Shown here piece after piece: positions 1-7,816 of a stretch of DNA of 64,000 nucleotides. A program made the position numbers and the translations under genes. How positions within the stretch are numbered: the stretch's first letter is position 1; the number at the start of each line of letters is the position of its first letter. Source of the DNA: Orrella sp037026685 (GTDB taxonomy: Bacteria; Pseudomonadota; Gammaproteobacteria; Burkholderiales; Burkholderiaceae_B); assembly GCF_037026685.1 (NCBI RefSeq), contig NZ_JBANET010000003.1:1-64000 (forward strand). The letters are read 5' to 3'. A model generated the notes under the pieces. The model did no database searches. It saw only the letters and a list, made by a program, of their open reading frames with translations, and was not told the DNA's origin.

Positions 1-100
1 AGCGATTTCCGTAAAAAAACCGTGCGGCCCAGCCGTAGCACCAGGACGACACGAAAGATGAAACGGCGGCGCCGGCGCCCTTGCGCCCGCGCCGCGAAGA

Positions 101-535
101 TCAGTAGGCAGCCGCGAACCGCAGGGCTGCCTCGTAGCCGAAGGGCCCAAGGCCCGCGATCACGCCCACCGCCTGGTCGGACAGGTAGGAGTGGTGGCGG
201 AACGGCTCGCGCTTGTAGACGTTCGAGACGTGCACCTCGACGTAGGGGATGGCCACGCCCGCCAGCGCATCGCGCAGGGCCACGCTGGTATGCGTGTAGG
301 CGCCGGCATTGATGATGATGAACTGCACCCCGTCGTGGCCGGCCCGCTGGATGCGGTCAACCAGTTCTCCTTCGTGGTTGGACTGGCCGGTTTCGACCGC
401 AACGCCCAGCGTCCGCGCCAGCTCGGCCAGCCGCTCGTCGACCTGCGCGAGCGTCACGTTGCCGTAGACCTGCGGTTCGCGGGTGCCCAGGAGATTCAGG
501 TTGGGCCCGTGCAGAACCAGGATGCGTTGCGCCAT
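101..535 (-). CDS. aroQ: 3-dehydroquinate dehydratase, type II
   Basis: Catalyses the reversible dehydration of 3-dehydroquinate to 3-dehydroshikimate, the third step of the shikimate pathway, in the cytoplasm. The 144-residue product has the usual length for the small dodecameric type II family. The N-terminal strand is followed by the GPNLNLLG motif (residues 10-17) and the catalytic Tyr24 in REPQVYG. The substrate-binding INAGAYTHTS stretch lies near residues 75-84, and the catalytic His102 sits in the VHVSN motif. The ATG start overlaps a 16-bp palindrome. In related genomes accB and accC follow this gene; they would lie off the left edge, and bases 1-100 hold no gene that I can recognise. 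Identification is secure. Confidence 0.96.
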   Translation of the reverse strand: MAQRILVLHGPNLNLLGTREPQVYGNVTLAQVDERLAELARTLGVAVETGQSNHEGELVDRIQRAGHDGVQFIIINAGAYTHTSVALRDALAGVAIPYVEVHVSNVYKREPFRHHSYLSDQAVGVIAGLGPFGYEAALRFAAAY

Positions 536-549
536 TTTGCCGGCAAAAT
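534..549. repeat. Perfect 16-bp palindrome over the aroQ start codon
   Basis: ATTTTGCCGGCAAAAT reads the same on both strands and covers the first base of the aroQ start codon plus its leader. A second CGGCAAAA copy lies at 572-579 on the + strand, about 31 bases further upstream of aroQ. It could be an operator, an RNA hairpin hiding the ribosome site, or chance. No regulator is inferred. Confidence 0.35.
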
Positions 550-565
550 TTGTGGACAGACCGCT

Positions 566-595
566 TTTTTACGGCAAAAAGGCACTATTTGTCCA
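566..595 (-). promoter_or_regulatory. Possible aroQ promoter
   Basis: On the minus strand a TGGACA hexamer (590-595) is separated by 18 bases from TAAAAA (566-571), an acceptable but not strong sigma-70 arrangement about 30 bases upstream of the aroQ start. Weak evidence by eye only. Confidence 0.25.
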
Positions 596-1159
596 TTAGC
601 CCCGGCCGGCATAGGCCGACAGGGTGCGCGCGAGGTCATCGGGTTTGACTTGGCCCAAAATGCGCCGGTTTACCCGTCCATCTGCATCGAAAACGACGGT
701 AAACGGCAGGCCGCCGGCGCTGTTGCCCAGGCTGCGGACAATATCAATACCCTGGTGCCCGGCCACCAGCAGGGGATAGCTTACCTGTACTTTTTCGGTA
801 AAAGCGCGGATGTTCTCGGCAGTATCGATGCCGATGCCGACAAAACGCACTTGCGGGAATTTTTTTTGCAAGGCCTCCAGGTCGGGCATTTCCTTGACGC
901 AGGGCGGGCACCAGGTGGCCCAGAAATTGACCAGCATGGGCTGTCCCGCGAAGCTGGACAGGGGCACCTGCCGCCCGGCCACGTCGGGCAGGGCCAGCTG
1001 CATGAACTGGCCGGCGTCGGCCTGCGCGGCGCCCTGCTGCCCTTGCGCGGGCGCGCTGCCGCCCGGGCCCTTGCGCGAGGACACGCGCCAGGCCATCCAG
1101 CCGCCGGCGGCCATGGCGGCCACCCCGGCGGCGCCGGAAAGAAAGACTCGTCGTTTCAT
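596..1159 (-). CDS. TlpA-family thioredoxin-like protein
   Basis: Probable periplasmic thiol-disulfide oxidoreductase of the TlpA/ResA/AhpC-TSA type (187 aa). The N-terminus has a twin arginine (MKRRVFLSG) followed by a hydrophobic segment to about residue 25, resembling a Tat signal or an uncleaved anchor. A thioredoxin fold follows, with the active-site WCPPC (Cys84, Cys87) in the NFWATWCPPC context typical of TlpA. Such proteins reduce apocytochromes or other periplasmic disulfides; the partner here is unknown. It is divergent from mpl, with 47 bases between the two starts, and lies 60 bases upstream of aroQ on the same strand, so co-transcription with aroQ is possible. Family assignment is firm and the substrate is not. 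Confidence 0.88.
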   Translation of the reverse strand: MKRRVFLSGAAGVAAMAAGGWMAWRVSSRKGPGGSAPAQGQQGAAQADAGQFMQLALPDVAGRQVPLSSFAGQPMLVNFWATWCPPCVKEMPDLEALQKKFPQVRFVGIGIDTAENIRAFTEKVQVSYPLLVAGHQGIDIVRSLGNSAGGLPFTVVFDADGRVNRRILGQVKPDDLARTLSAYAGRG

Positions 1160-1182
1160 GGGGCCATGATACCTGCTCCACT

Positions 1183-1200
1183 TACAATGCAGGCCGGAGG
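1183..1200 (+). promoter_or_regulatory. -10 element and ribosome site of mpl
   Basis: TACAAT at 1183-1188 resembles a sigma-70 -10 box, and a strong GGAGG ribosome site at 1196-1200 stands 6 bases before the mpl ATG at 1207. No good -35 hexamer is visible. The leader would be only about a dozen bases long. Confidence 0.35.
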
Positions 1201-1206
1201 TTATCC

Positions 1207-2619
1207 ATGCATCTGCACATACTGGGCATCTGCGGCACGTTCATGGGCGGGCTGGCCCTGATCGCCCGCGCGGCGGGCCACCGCGTCACGGGCTGCGACG
1301 CGGGCGTCTACCCGCCCATGAGCACCCAGCTGGCCGAACAAGGCATAGACCTGATCGAAGGCTTCGGGGCCGACCAGATGGCCCTGGCGCCCGACCTGTA
1401 CGTGATCGGCAACGTGGTCTCGCGCGGCAACCCCCTGATGGAAGCCATCCTGGAGGCCGGCGCGCCCTATACCTCGGGACCGCAGTGGCTGGGCGAGCAC
1501 GTGCTGCGGCAACGCCACGTGCTGGCGGTGGCCGGCACCCACGGCAAGACCACCACCGCCTCGATGCTGGCCTGGATCCTCGATCAGGCGGGCCTGGCGC
1601 CGGACTTCCTGATCGGCGGCGTGGCCCCGGGCCTGAAGGTGTCGGCCCGCCACGCGCGCCAGGCGCGCCATTTCGTGATCGAGGCCGACGAATACGACAC
1701 GGCCTTCTTCGACAAGCGCTCCAAGTTCGTGCACTACCGGCCCCGCACGGCCATTTTGAACAATCTCGAATACGACCACGCCGACATCTTTCCCGACCTG
1801 GCCGCCATCGAAACCCAGTTCCATCACCTGGTGCGCACGGTGCCGGGCAGCGGGCTGCTGGTGCGTCCGCGCCAGAGCGCGGCGCTGGACCGCGTGCTGG
1901 CGCGCGGCTGCTGGTCGCAGCGGACCGAGTTCGGCGAGCAGGCCGCCTGGTCGGCCAGCGGCGGCGAGGACCGCTATACGGTGCTGCATGAAGGCCGGCC
2001 CGTGGGCGAGGTCGCCTGGGAACTGGCCGGCCAGCACAACCGGGACAACGCGCTGGCGGCCATCGCCGCGGCCAGCCACGTCGGCGTGCCCCCGGCCCAG
2101 GCGGCCCAGGCCCTGTCGCGCTTCGAGGGCGTCAAGCGGCGCCTGGAGCTGCGCGGGCAGGCCCGCGGGGTCAAGGTCTACGACGACTTCGCCCACCACC
2201 CCACCGCCATCCGCACGACGCTGGCGGGGCTGCGCAAGCGGGTGGGCCAGGATCGCATCATCGCGGTGCTCGAGCCGCGCTCGAACACCATGAAGCTGGG
2301 CACCATGGCCGCCCGGCTGCCCGAGGCGCTGGCGCAGGCCGACCTCGTGCTGTGCTTCGGGGCCCGCGAAGGCAGGCACGCGCTGGGCTGGGACCCCGCC
2401 CAGGTGCTGGCGCCGCTGGGCGCGCGGGCCAGCAGCCACGACGACCTGGACGAACTGGTGCGCAGCGTGGCCCGTCAGGCCCGGCCCGGCGACCACGTGC
2501 TGGTGATGAGCAACGGCGGCTTTGGCGGGGTGCACGGCAAGCTGCTGCAAGCCCTGGAACAGGAGCGTGGCCAGGGCCCGGAGCCCGGCGCGCAGCCCGC
2601 CGGGGCGTCCGCGCCATGA
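1207..2619 (+). CDS. mpl: UDP-N-acetylmuramate:L-alanyl-gamma-D-glutamyl-meso-diaminopimelate ligase
   Basis: Recycles cell-wall tripeptide by ligating L-Ala-gamma-D-Glu-meso-DAP to UDP-MurNAc with ATP in the cytoplasm. The 470-residue product has the three-domain Mur-ligase architecture: an N-terminal UDP-binding domain opening with HILGICGTFMGGLA, the ATP loop GTHGKTT (residues 110-116), the central EADEYDTAFFDKRSKF motif, and a C-terminal domain with the DDFAHHPTAI motif that separates Mpl from MurC. Start chosen at ATG 1207 because of the GGAGG site just upstream. The stop overlaps the start of the next gene by 4 bases (ATGA), suggesting translational coupling. Length and motifs agree with Mpl throughout. 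Confidence 0.96.
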   Translation: MHLHILGICGTFMGGLALIARAAGHRVTGCDAGVYPPMSTQLAEQGIDLIEGFGADQMALAPDLYVIGNVVSRGNPLMEAILEAGAPYTSGPQWLGEHVLRQRHVLAVAGTHGKTTTASMLAWILDQAGLAPDFLIGGVAPGLKVSARHARQARHFVIEADEYDTAFFDKRSKFVHYRPRTAILNNLEYDHADIFPDLAAIETQFHHLVRTVPGSGLLVRPRQSAALDRVLARGCWSQRTEFGEQAAWSASGGEDRYTVLHEGRPVGEVAWELAGQHNRDNALAAIAAASHVGVPPAQAAQALSRFEGVKRRLELRGQARGVKVYDDFAHHPTAIRTTLAGLRKRVGQDRIIAVLEPRSNTMKLGTMAARLPEALAQADLVLCFGAREGRHALGWDPAQVLAPLGARASSHDDLDELVRSVARQARPGDHVLVMSNGGFGGVHGKLLQALEQERGQGPEPGAQPAGASAP

Positions 2620-3260
2620 TCCTGTACCTGCACGGCTTCGGCTCCTCGCCCGATTCCTACAAGGCCCGCCTGATGGCGCAGGCCATGCAGGCGCGCGGGC
2701 TGCAAGGATGCTGGCGCTGCCCGCAGCTGCCGGTCAGCCCGCGCGAGGCGGCCGGCCTGGCCTTGCGGCTGGCGCACGCGCTGCTGGCCCTGCCGCGTCC
2801 GGCGCACCTGCCCGAAGGCCCCGAGGCGCTGACCGTGGTCGGCTCCTCGCTGGGAGGCTACTACGCGGCCTGGCTGGCGCAGCAGACCGGCTGCAAGGCG
2901 GTGCTGCTCAACCCGGCCGTGCACGCGCCGCGCGAACTGGCGCGGCGCGTGGGGCCGCATCGCATGTATCATTCGGACGCCCCGTTCGTCTTCGAACCGC
3001 ACTACGTGGACGAGCTGGCGGCGCTCGCCGTGCCGCCCCCGGGCGATGCGCGGCGCTTCTTGCTGCTGGCTGCCACCGGCGACGAGGTGCTGGATTGGCG
3101 CGAGATGCGCGATTTCTACCAGGGCTGCCGCCAGGTCATCATCGAAGGCAGCGACCACGGCCTGACCGGCTTCGAACGCTGGCTGCCCGAGGTGCTGGCC
3201 TTCGCGGGCGTGCCCGAACCCCCGGCGGCGGCGGCAGGCGCCGGCGCTCTCCCACTTTGA
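2616..3260 (+). CDS. YqiA/YcfP-family alpha/beta-hydrolase
   Basis: A 214-residue esterase-like protein of the YqiA/UPF0227 group, small cytoplasmic serine hydrolases of poorly known substrate. It opens with MILYLHGFGSSPDSYKA, the family's oxyanion-hole HGF motif. The nucleophile elbow GSSLGG lies near residue 77. The acidic residue is probably in TGDEVLDW and the catalytic His in GSDHGLTGF near the end. Start chosen at ATG 2616, inside the mpl stop codon, because the family begins at this methionine. It is probably co-transcribed with mpl and with the RNase gene 48 bases downstream; a functional link is not evident. Confidence 0.85.
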   Translation: MILYLHGFGSSPDSYKARLMAQAMQARGLQGCWRCPQLPVSPREAAGLALRLAHALLALPRPAHLPEGPEALTVVGSSLGGYYAAWLAQQTGCKAVLLNPAVHAPRELARRVGPHRMYHSDAPFVFEPHYVDELAALAVPPPGDARRFLLLAATGDEVLDWREMRDFYQGCRQVIIEGSDHGLTGFERWLPEVLAFAGVPEPPAAAAGAGALPL

Positions 3261-3308
3261 TACGCCCGCGTGCCCGGCGGCGCGCGCGGCCTACCGACCT
3301 TTCAGACG

Positions 3309-5183
3309 ATGTACCTGTTCTACGAAGAAGACGGCGGCTTCAAGGCCGGCCGCATCATGGCCGAAGCCGAAGCCAGCCTGCAGGTCGAGGCCGATTCGGG
3401 CAAGCGCAGCAAGATCAAGCGCGCCAACGCGCTGTTCACCTTCGAGTCGCCCGAGCCCGCGGCGCTGCTGGCCCAGGCCCAGGCCCTGGCCCAGACCGTG
3501 GACCTGCCCTTCCTGTGGGAATGCGCGCCGCAGGAGGAGTTCGACGCGCCCGCCCTGGCGCAGGACTATTTCGGCCATGCGCCCTCGGCGGTCGAGAAGG
3601 CCGGCCTGATCCTGGCCCTGCATGGCGCGCCGGTGTATTTCCACCGCCGCGGCCGCGGGCGCTACCGTCCGGCGCCGCCGGACGTGCTGGCCGCCGCGCT
3701 GGCCGCGCTGGAGAAAAAACGCCTGGCCGCCGAGCAGCAGCAGCGCTGGGTCGACGAGATGGCCGCCGGCCGGCTGCCCGACGAGATCGCCGCGGCGGCC
3801 GAGTCGCTGCTGGTGCGCCCGGACAAGAACGCCCTGACCTGGAAGGCGCTGGAGGCCGCCTGCGCGCAGCTGCAAAAATCCCCCGAGCGGCTGCTGCTTG
3901 AACTGGGCGCCTTTCCGCATGCGCTGGCCGTGCACAAGCGGCGTTTCCTGGCCACGCACTTTCCTCGCGGCACGGGCTTTGCGCCGGTCAAGCTGCCGGC
4001 CGTGGGCCAGGACCTGCCGCTGGCCGACGTGCAGGCCTACTCGGTGGACGACATCACCACCACCGAGATCGACGATGCGCTGTCGGTCGCGATGCTGCCC
4101 GAGGGCCGCATCCGCGTGGGCGTGCACGTGGCCGCGCCCGCGCTGGCCGTCACCCGCGACAGCGAGCTGGACAAGCTGGCGCGCGCGCGCATGTCCACGG
4201 TGTACATGCCCGGCGACAAGATCCCCATGCAGCCGGACGAGGTGATCCAGGCCTTTTCGCTGGATGCCGGACGTCCCGTGCCGGCGCTCTCGCTATACGT
4301 GACGGCCGATCCGCAGAGCGGCGAGATCTTCGCCTCGGAAACCCGCGTCGAGCGCATCGTGGTGCAGCAGAACCTGCGCCACAACGAATTGGACGACCAG
4401 GTGACCGAGGCGGCCCTGGCCGATCCGCAGGCCCCCCTGCCCCTTGCCGGCTGGCTGCGCCCGCTGTGGCAGCTGGCCCAGGCCCTGTCGGCCCAGCGCG
4501 ACCTGGTGCGCGGCAAGCCCGAGAACAACAGCCGGGTGGAATACAGCTTCTACCTCGACGGCGATCCCGACGACCCGGAAACCCCGGTGCGGCTGGTGCC
4601 GCGCCAGCGCAACGCGCCGCTGGACCGCATGGTGGCCGAGTACATGATCCTGGCCAACCGCCAGTGGGGCGCGCTGCTGGACGAATGCGGCGTGCCGGGC
4701 ATCTACCGCTCGCAGCAGGCCGGCCGGGTGCGCATGAGCACCCAGGCGCTGCCGCACGAGGCCATCGGCGTGCCGCAATACGCCTGGACCACCTCGCCCC
4801 TGCGCCGCTACGTCGACCTGGTGAACCAGCGCCAGCTGCTGGCCGCCGCCGAGCATGGCGTCTCGGCCCGCCTGGCCGCGCCCTACAAGCCGCGCGATGC
4901 GGACCTGTTCGCCATCATCGGCGCCTTCGACGCGCAATATGCCGCCTGGGCCGAGTTCCAGTCCAGCCTGGAGCGCTACTGGTGCCTGCGCTGGCTGCGC
5001 CAGCAGGGCGTCACCCGCACGGCCGCCCACGTGCTGCGCGAAGACCTGGTGCGCCTGGCCTGCGCGCCGCTGGTCACCCGGGTGGCAGGCCTGCCCGAGA
5101 TGGAGCGCGGCCAGGAGATCACGCTGGACATCCTGGGCATGGACGAGCTGGCGCTGACGCTGGAGTGCCGCTGGGCGCCCTGA
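3309..5183 (+). CDS. RNB-domain exoribonuclease (RNase II family)
   Basis: A 624-residue 3'-5' exoribonuclease-like protein. The N-terminal half carries an uncommon proteobacterial domain seen before RNB in this subfamily. The RNB catalytic domain starts around residue 240 with VDDITTTEIDDALSV, whose aspartates bind the catalytic magnesium. It contains the substrate-path motif YAWTTSPLRRYVDLVNQRQL near residues 495-515 and ends in a short S1/OB-like tail. It is shorter than RNase R and comparable to RNase II but lacks clear cold-shock domains at the N-terminus. I preferred ATG 3309 (MYLFYEEDGG) over an in-frame GTG at 3270 because the extra 13 residues look non-coding. It follows the esterase gene in the same direction. 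The RNA substrate is unknown. Confidence 0.88.
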   Translation: MYLFYEEDGGFKAGRIMAEAEASLQVEADSGKRSKIKRANALFTFESPEPAALLAQAQALAQTVDLPFLWECAPQEEFDAPALAQDYFGHAPSAVEKAGLILALHGAPVYFHRRGRGRYRPAPPDVLAAALAALEKKRLAAEQQQRWVDEMAAGRLPDEIAAAAESLLVRPDKNALTWKALEAACAQLQKSPERLLLELGAFPHALAVHKRRFLATHFPRGTGFAPVKLPAVGQDLPLADVQAYSVDDITTTEIDDALSVAMLPEGRIRVGVHVAAPALAVTRDSELDKLARARMSTVYMPGDKIPMQPDEVIQAFSLDAGRPVPALSLYVTADPQSGEIFASETRVERIVVQQNLRHNELDDQVTEAALADPQAPLPLAGWLRPLWQLAQALSAQRDLVRGKPENNSRVEYSFYLDGDPDDPETPVRLVPRQRNAPLDRMVAEYMILANRQWGALLDECGVPGIYRSQQAGRVRMSTQALPHEAIGVPQYAWTTSPLRRYVDLVNQRQLLAAAEHGVSARLAAPYKPRDADLFAIIGAFDAQYAAWAEFQSSLERYWCLRWLRQQGVTRTAAHVLREDLVRLACAPLVTRVAGLPEMERGQEITLDILGMDELALTLECRWAP

Positions 5184-5206
5184 GGCGCGGGGCGCGCTCG
5201 GCCCAT

Positions 5207-5221
5207 TAAAATGCGGGCGTG
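5207..5221 (+). promoter_or_regulatory. -10 box abutting the GTG start of the TonB-like gene
   Basis: TAAAAT at 5207-5212 is a near-consensus -10 box, and transcription starting about seven bases later would begin on or beside the GTG at 5219. There is no Shine-Dalgarno sequence between them. This suggests a leaderless transcript. The -35 region is poor. Confidence 0.4.
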
Positions 5222-6121
5222 CCCTTTTCCCTGACCGACCTGCTCCTGTACCCGGCCCGCAAGGCGCGCTGGCTGGCCTCGCCGGCCCAGCGCAGGCTGC
5301 AGCTCGCCCTGGTGCTGTCGCTGGCGGCCCATACCGGCGTGCTATCGCTGCAAGGCGGCGCCGACGCGCCCCAGGCCCGCCAGGCCAGCCCGCTGGAAGT
5401 GGTGCTGGTCAACAGCCACACGCCGCATGCGCCGGCGCGCGCACAGGTGATCGCCCAGCAGCAGGTGGACGGCGGCGGCACCGATGCCCAGGGCCACGCG
5501 CAATCGCCCCTGCCGCACACCGGCGCGGCGGCCCAGACAGTGATCCTGCAGGCCCTGCGCGAACGGCAGCTGCAGCTCGAACAGGAACAGCAGCGGCTGC
5601 TGGTGCTGGCCGAAGGCGCGCCGCTGGATGCGGCCGAGCATCCCAAGGCCAGCCTGTGGGACCGCATGGGCGAGCCCGGCGACGATGCGCGCGAGCAGCC
5701 CGCCGTGCTGCAGAACGCCCAGATCGCCGCGCTGCGCGAGCGGATCCGCCAGTACAACGCGCAGCCGCGCAAGCACTTCTTCGCGCCCTCGGCCTCGGCC
5801 GCCCCGTATGCCCAATACGTGGACGACTGGCGCGTACGGGTCGAGACGGCCGGCACGCAGCACTTTCCGCCGCAGGCGCGCGGACGGATCTACGGTTCGC
5901 TGCGCGCCACGGTCGAGCTGCGCAGCGACGGCAGCGTGCTGGACGTGCGCATCGACCGCCCGTCGGAGCACGCGGTGCTGAACCAGGCGGTGCGCCGCAT
6001 TGTCCAACTGGCCGCGCCCTTCCCGCCTTTTCCGCCGGAGATGTCGCGGCACACCGACGTGCTGTCGATCACCCGTACCTGGCATTTCACCAACGATACG
6101 CTCGATACCCAAGCGCCATGA
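5219..6121 (+). CDS. TonB C-terminal-domain energy-transducer-like protein
   Basis: A 300-residue inner-membrane protein of the TonB/TolA-like family. One transmembrane helix lies at about residues 27-45 (LQLALVLSLAAHTGVLSL), then a periplasmic linker rich in Gln, Glu and Arg (about 100-180) that may form a coiled coil. The C-terminal TonB box domain covers about 220-295, with the family pattern of a beta strand (LRATVELRSDGSVLDVRI), a helix with VLNQAVRRIV, a proline-rich FPPFPPEM and a terminal ITRTWHF strand. The classical proline-rich spacer of TonB is not present and no exbB/exbD lie near. GTG 5219 is the only plausible start before the membrane helix. The stop overlaps aroE by 4 bases. 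Role inferred only at family level. Confidence 0.8.
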   Translation: MPFSLTDLLLYPARKARWLASPAQRRLQLALVLSLAAHTGVLSLQGGADAPQARQASPLEVVLVNSHTPHAPARAQVIAQQQVDGGGTDAQGHAQSPLPHTGAAAQTVILQALRERQLQLEQEQQRLLVLAEGAPLDAAEHPKASLWDRMGEPGDDAREQPAVLQNAQIAALRERIRQYNAQPRKHFFAPSASAAPYAQYVDDWRVRVETAGTQHFPPQARGRIYGSLRATVELRSDGSVLDVRIDRPSEHAVLNQAVRRIVQLAAPFPPFPPEMSRHTDVLSITRTWHFTNDTLDTQAP

Positions 6122-6993
6122 CCACAGCCTCGCCCGCCCGCCACGCCGTGATCGGCAATCCCATCGGCCATAGCCGCTCGCCGCGCATCCACACGCTGTT
6201 CGGCCAGCAGACCGGCGTGGCCGTACGCTACGAGGCGCTGCTCGCGCCGCTGGACGGCTTCGAGGAAACGGTGCGGCGCTTTTTCGCCGAGGGCGGGCAA
6301 GGCGCCAACGTGACCGTGCCTTTCAAGCTGCAGGCCTATGCGCTGGCCCAGGCCGGCCTGAGCGCGCGCGCGCGCGAGGCCGGCGCCGTCAACACGCTGT
6401 GGATGCAGGACGGCCGGCTGCACGGCTGCAATACCGACGGCGTAGGCCTGGTGCAGGACCTGCGCCGCCTGGGCGCGGCGCTGCAAGGCGCGCACGTGCT
6501 GCTGGTGGGCGCAGGCGGCGCGGCGCGCGGCGCGCTCGGTCCGCTGGCGCAGGCCGGCTGCGCGGCCATCCACGTGGTCAACCGCACCGAGCCGCGCGCC
6601 CATGCCCTGCTGGCCGAGTGGCGGGGCGATGCCGGCCGTGCGCGGCTGAGCGCCGGCGCGCTGGCCAGCGCCGCCCGCCCGCAAGGCTGGGACGTGGTCG
6701 TCAATGCCACGGCCAGCGGCCTGGCCGACCGCGCGCCCGAGCTGCCCGCCGGGCTGTACCGCCCGGGCGCGCTGGCCTACGACATGATGTATGGCGCGCA
6801 GCCCACCGCCTTCATGCGCCAGGCCCAGGCCGAGGGCGCCGCCCGCACGGCCGACGGCCTGGGCATGCTGGTGGCCCAGGCGGCCGAGAGCTTCCGCATC
6901 TGGCACGGCGTGCTGCCCGATACCGCCGCCGTGCTGCAGGCGGTGCGCGACGACCTGGCGCAGGAGGCCGGCGCGGCGGGGGCGGCACGATGA
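6118..6993 (+). CDS. aroE: Shikimate dehydrogenase (NADP+)
   Basis: Reduces 3-dehydroshikimate to shikimate with NADPH, the step after AroQ. The 291-residue protein has the substrate-binding GNPIGHSRSPRIH motif near residues 13-25 and the catalytic Lys70 in NVTVPFK. The nucleotide loop VLLVGAGGAARG and the NRT segment that reads the NADP phosphate follow. The start ATG 6118 lies in the stop of the TonB-like gene and the stop (6991-6993) overlaps the mtgA start, so the three genes form a tightly coupled operon. The aroE-mtgA pairing is common in Betaproteobacteria. Confidence 0.96.
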   Translation: MTTASPARHAVIGNPIGHSRSPRIHTLFGQQTGVAVRYEALLAPLDGFEETVRRFFAEGGQGANVTVPFKLQAYALAQAGLSARAREAGAVNTLWMQDGRLHGCNTDGVGLVQDLRRLGAALQGAHVLLVGAGGAARGALGPLAQAGCAAIHVVNRTEPRAHALLAEWRGDAGRARLSAGALASAARPQGWDVVVNATASGLADRAPELPAGLYRPGALAYDMMYGAQPTAFMRQAQAEGAARTADGLGMLVAQAAESFRIWHGVLPDTAAVLQAVRDDLAQEAGAAGAAR

Positions 6994-7730
6994 GGCGCGC
7001 CGGCCGCAGCCCGGACCGCAGGCGCGTGTCCTGGTTCAGGGTAACCAGCGCCATCGTGATGGCGGCGCTGTCGGTGGCCATCCTCTACCAGCTCTGGTAC
7101 CTGTGCCTGGTGTTCTGGTATGCCCACCAGAATCCCTCCATGACCTCGGTGATGCGGCAGGAGCTGACCCGCCTGCAAGCGCAAGACCCCGACGCGCGGC
7201 TGCGCCACGAGTGGGTGCCCTACGACCGCATCAGCAACAGCCTCAAGCGCGCGGTGGTGGCCGCCGAGGACGCCAACTTCACCGGCCACGGCGGCGTCGA
7301 ATGGGAGGCCATCCGCAAGGCCTGGGAATACAACCAGCGCCAGGCCGAACGCGACAGCGCGCGCCGGCGCGGCGGCTCGACCATCACGCAGCAGCTGGCC
7401 AAGAACCTGTTCCTGTCCAGCGAGCGCAGCTACCTGCGCAAAGGCCAGGAGCTGGTGCTGGCCTACATGATCGAGCACGTCATGGACAAGCAACGCATCC
7501 TGGAGTTGTATCTGAACGTGGCCGAGTGGGGCATAGGGGTTTTTGGCGCCGAAGCCGCCGCCCGCCACTACTATGGGGTCGGGGCGGGCCAGCTGGGCAA
7601 CGCACAGGCCGCAAGGCTGGCCGCGATGCTGCCCAATCCGCGCTACTACGATAGAAACCGCAACACGTCTTACCTGAACGCGCGCACCGGCACCTTGCAG
7701 CGGCGCATGTCCATGGTGGATATTCCTTGA
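6990..7730 (+). CDS. mtgA: Monofunctional biosynthetic peptidoglycan transglycosylase
   Basis: Polymerises lipid II into glycan strands on the periplasmic face of the inner membrane (family GT51). The 246-residue product has one N-terminal transmembrane helix (about 19-44) and then the five GT51 motifs. The catalytic Glu93 lies in AAEDANFTGHGG, followed by GGSTITQQLAKNLF, RKGQELVLAYMIE and the LNVAEWGIGVFG segment. There is no penicillin-binding transpeptidase domain, which makes it the monofunctional type. The start overlaps the aroE stop by 4 bases. An 86-base gap with a possible stem (ATCCGC at 7764-7769, GCGGAT at 7786-7791) separates it from lptG. Confidence 0.95.
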   Translation: MRRAGRSPDRRRVSWFRVTSAIVMAALSVAILYQLWYLCLVFWYAHQNPSMTSVMRQELTRLQAQDPDARLRHEWVPYDRISNSLKRAVVAAEDANFTGHGGVEWEAIRKAWEYNQRQAERDSARRRGGSTITQQLAKNLFLSSERSYLRKGQELVLAYMIEHVMDKQRILELYLNVAEWGIGVFGAEAAARHYYGVGAGQLGNAQAARLAAMLPNPRYYDRNRNTSYLNARTGTLQRRMSMVDIP

Positions 7731-7816
7731 ACCAGGACGCCGTGCGGCCGCTGGCCGGCACGGATCCGCAAAAAACCGCAAAATAGCGGATTGCCTCCAC
7801 GCTTTCGCACCTACCC

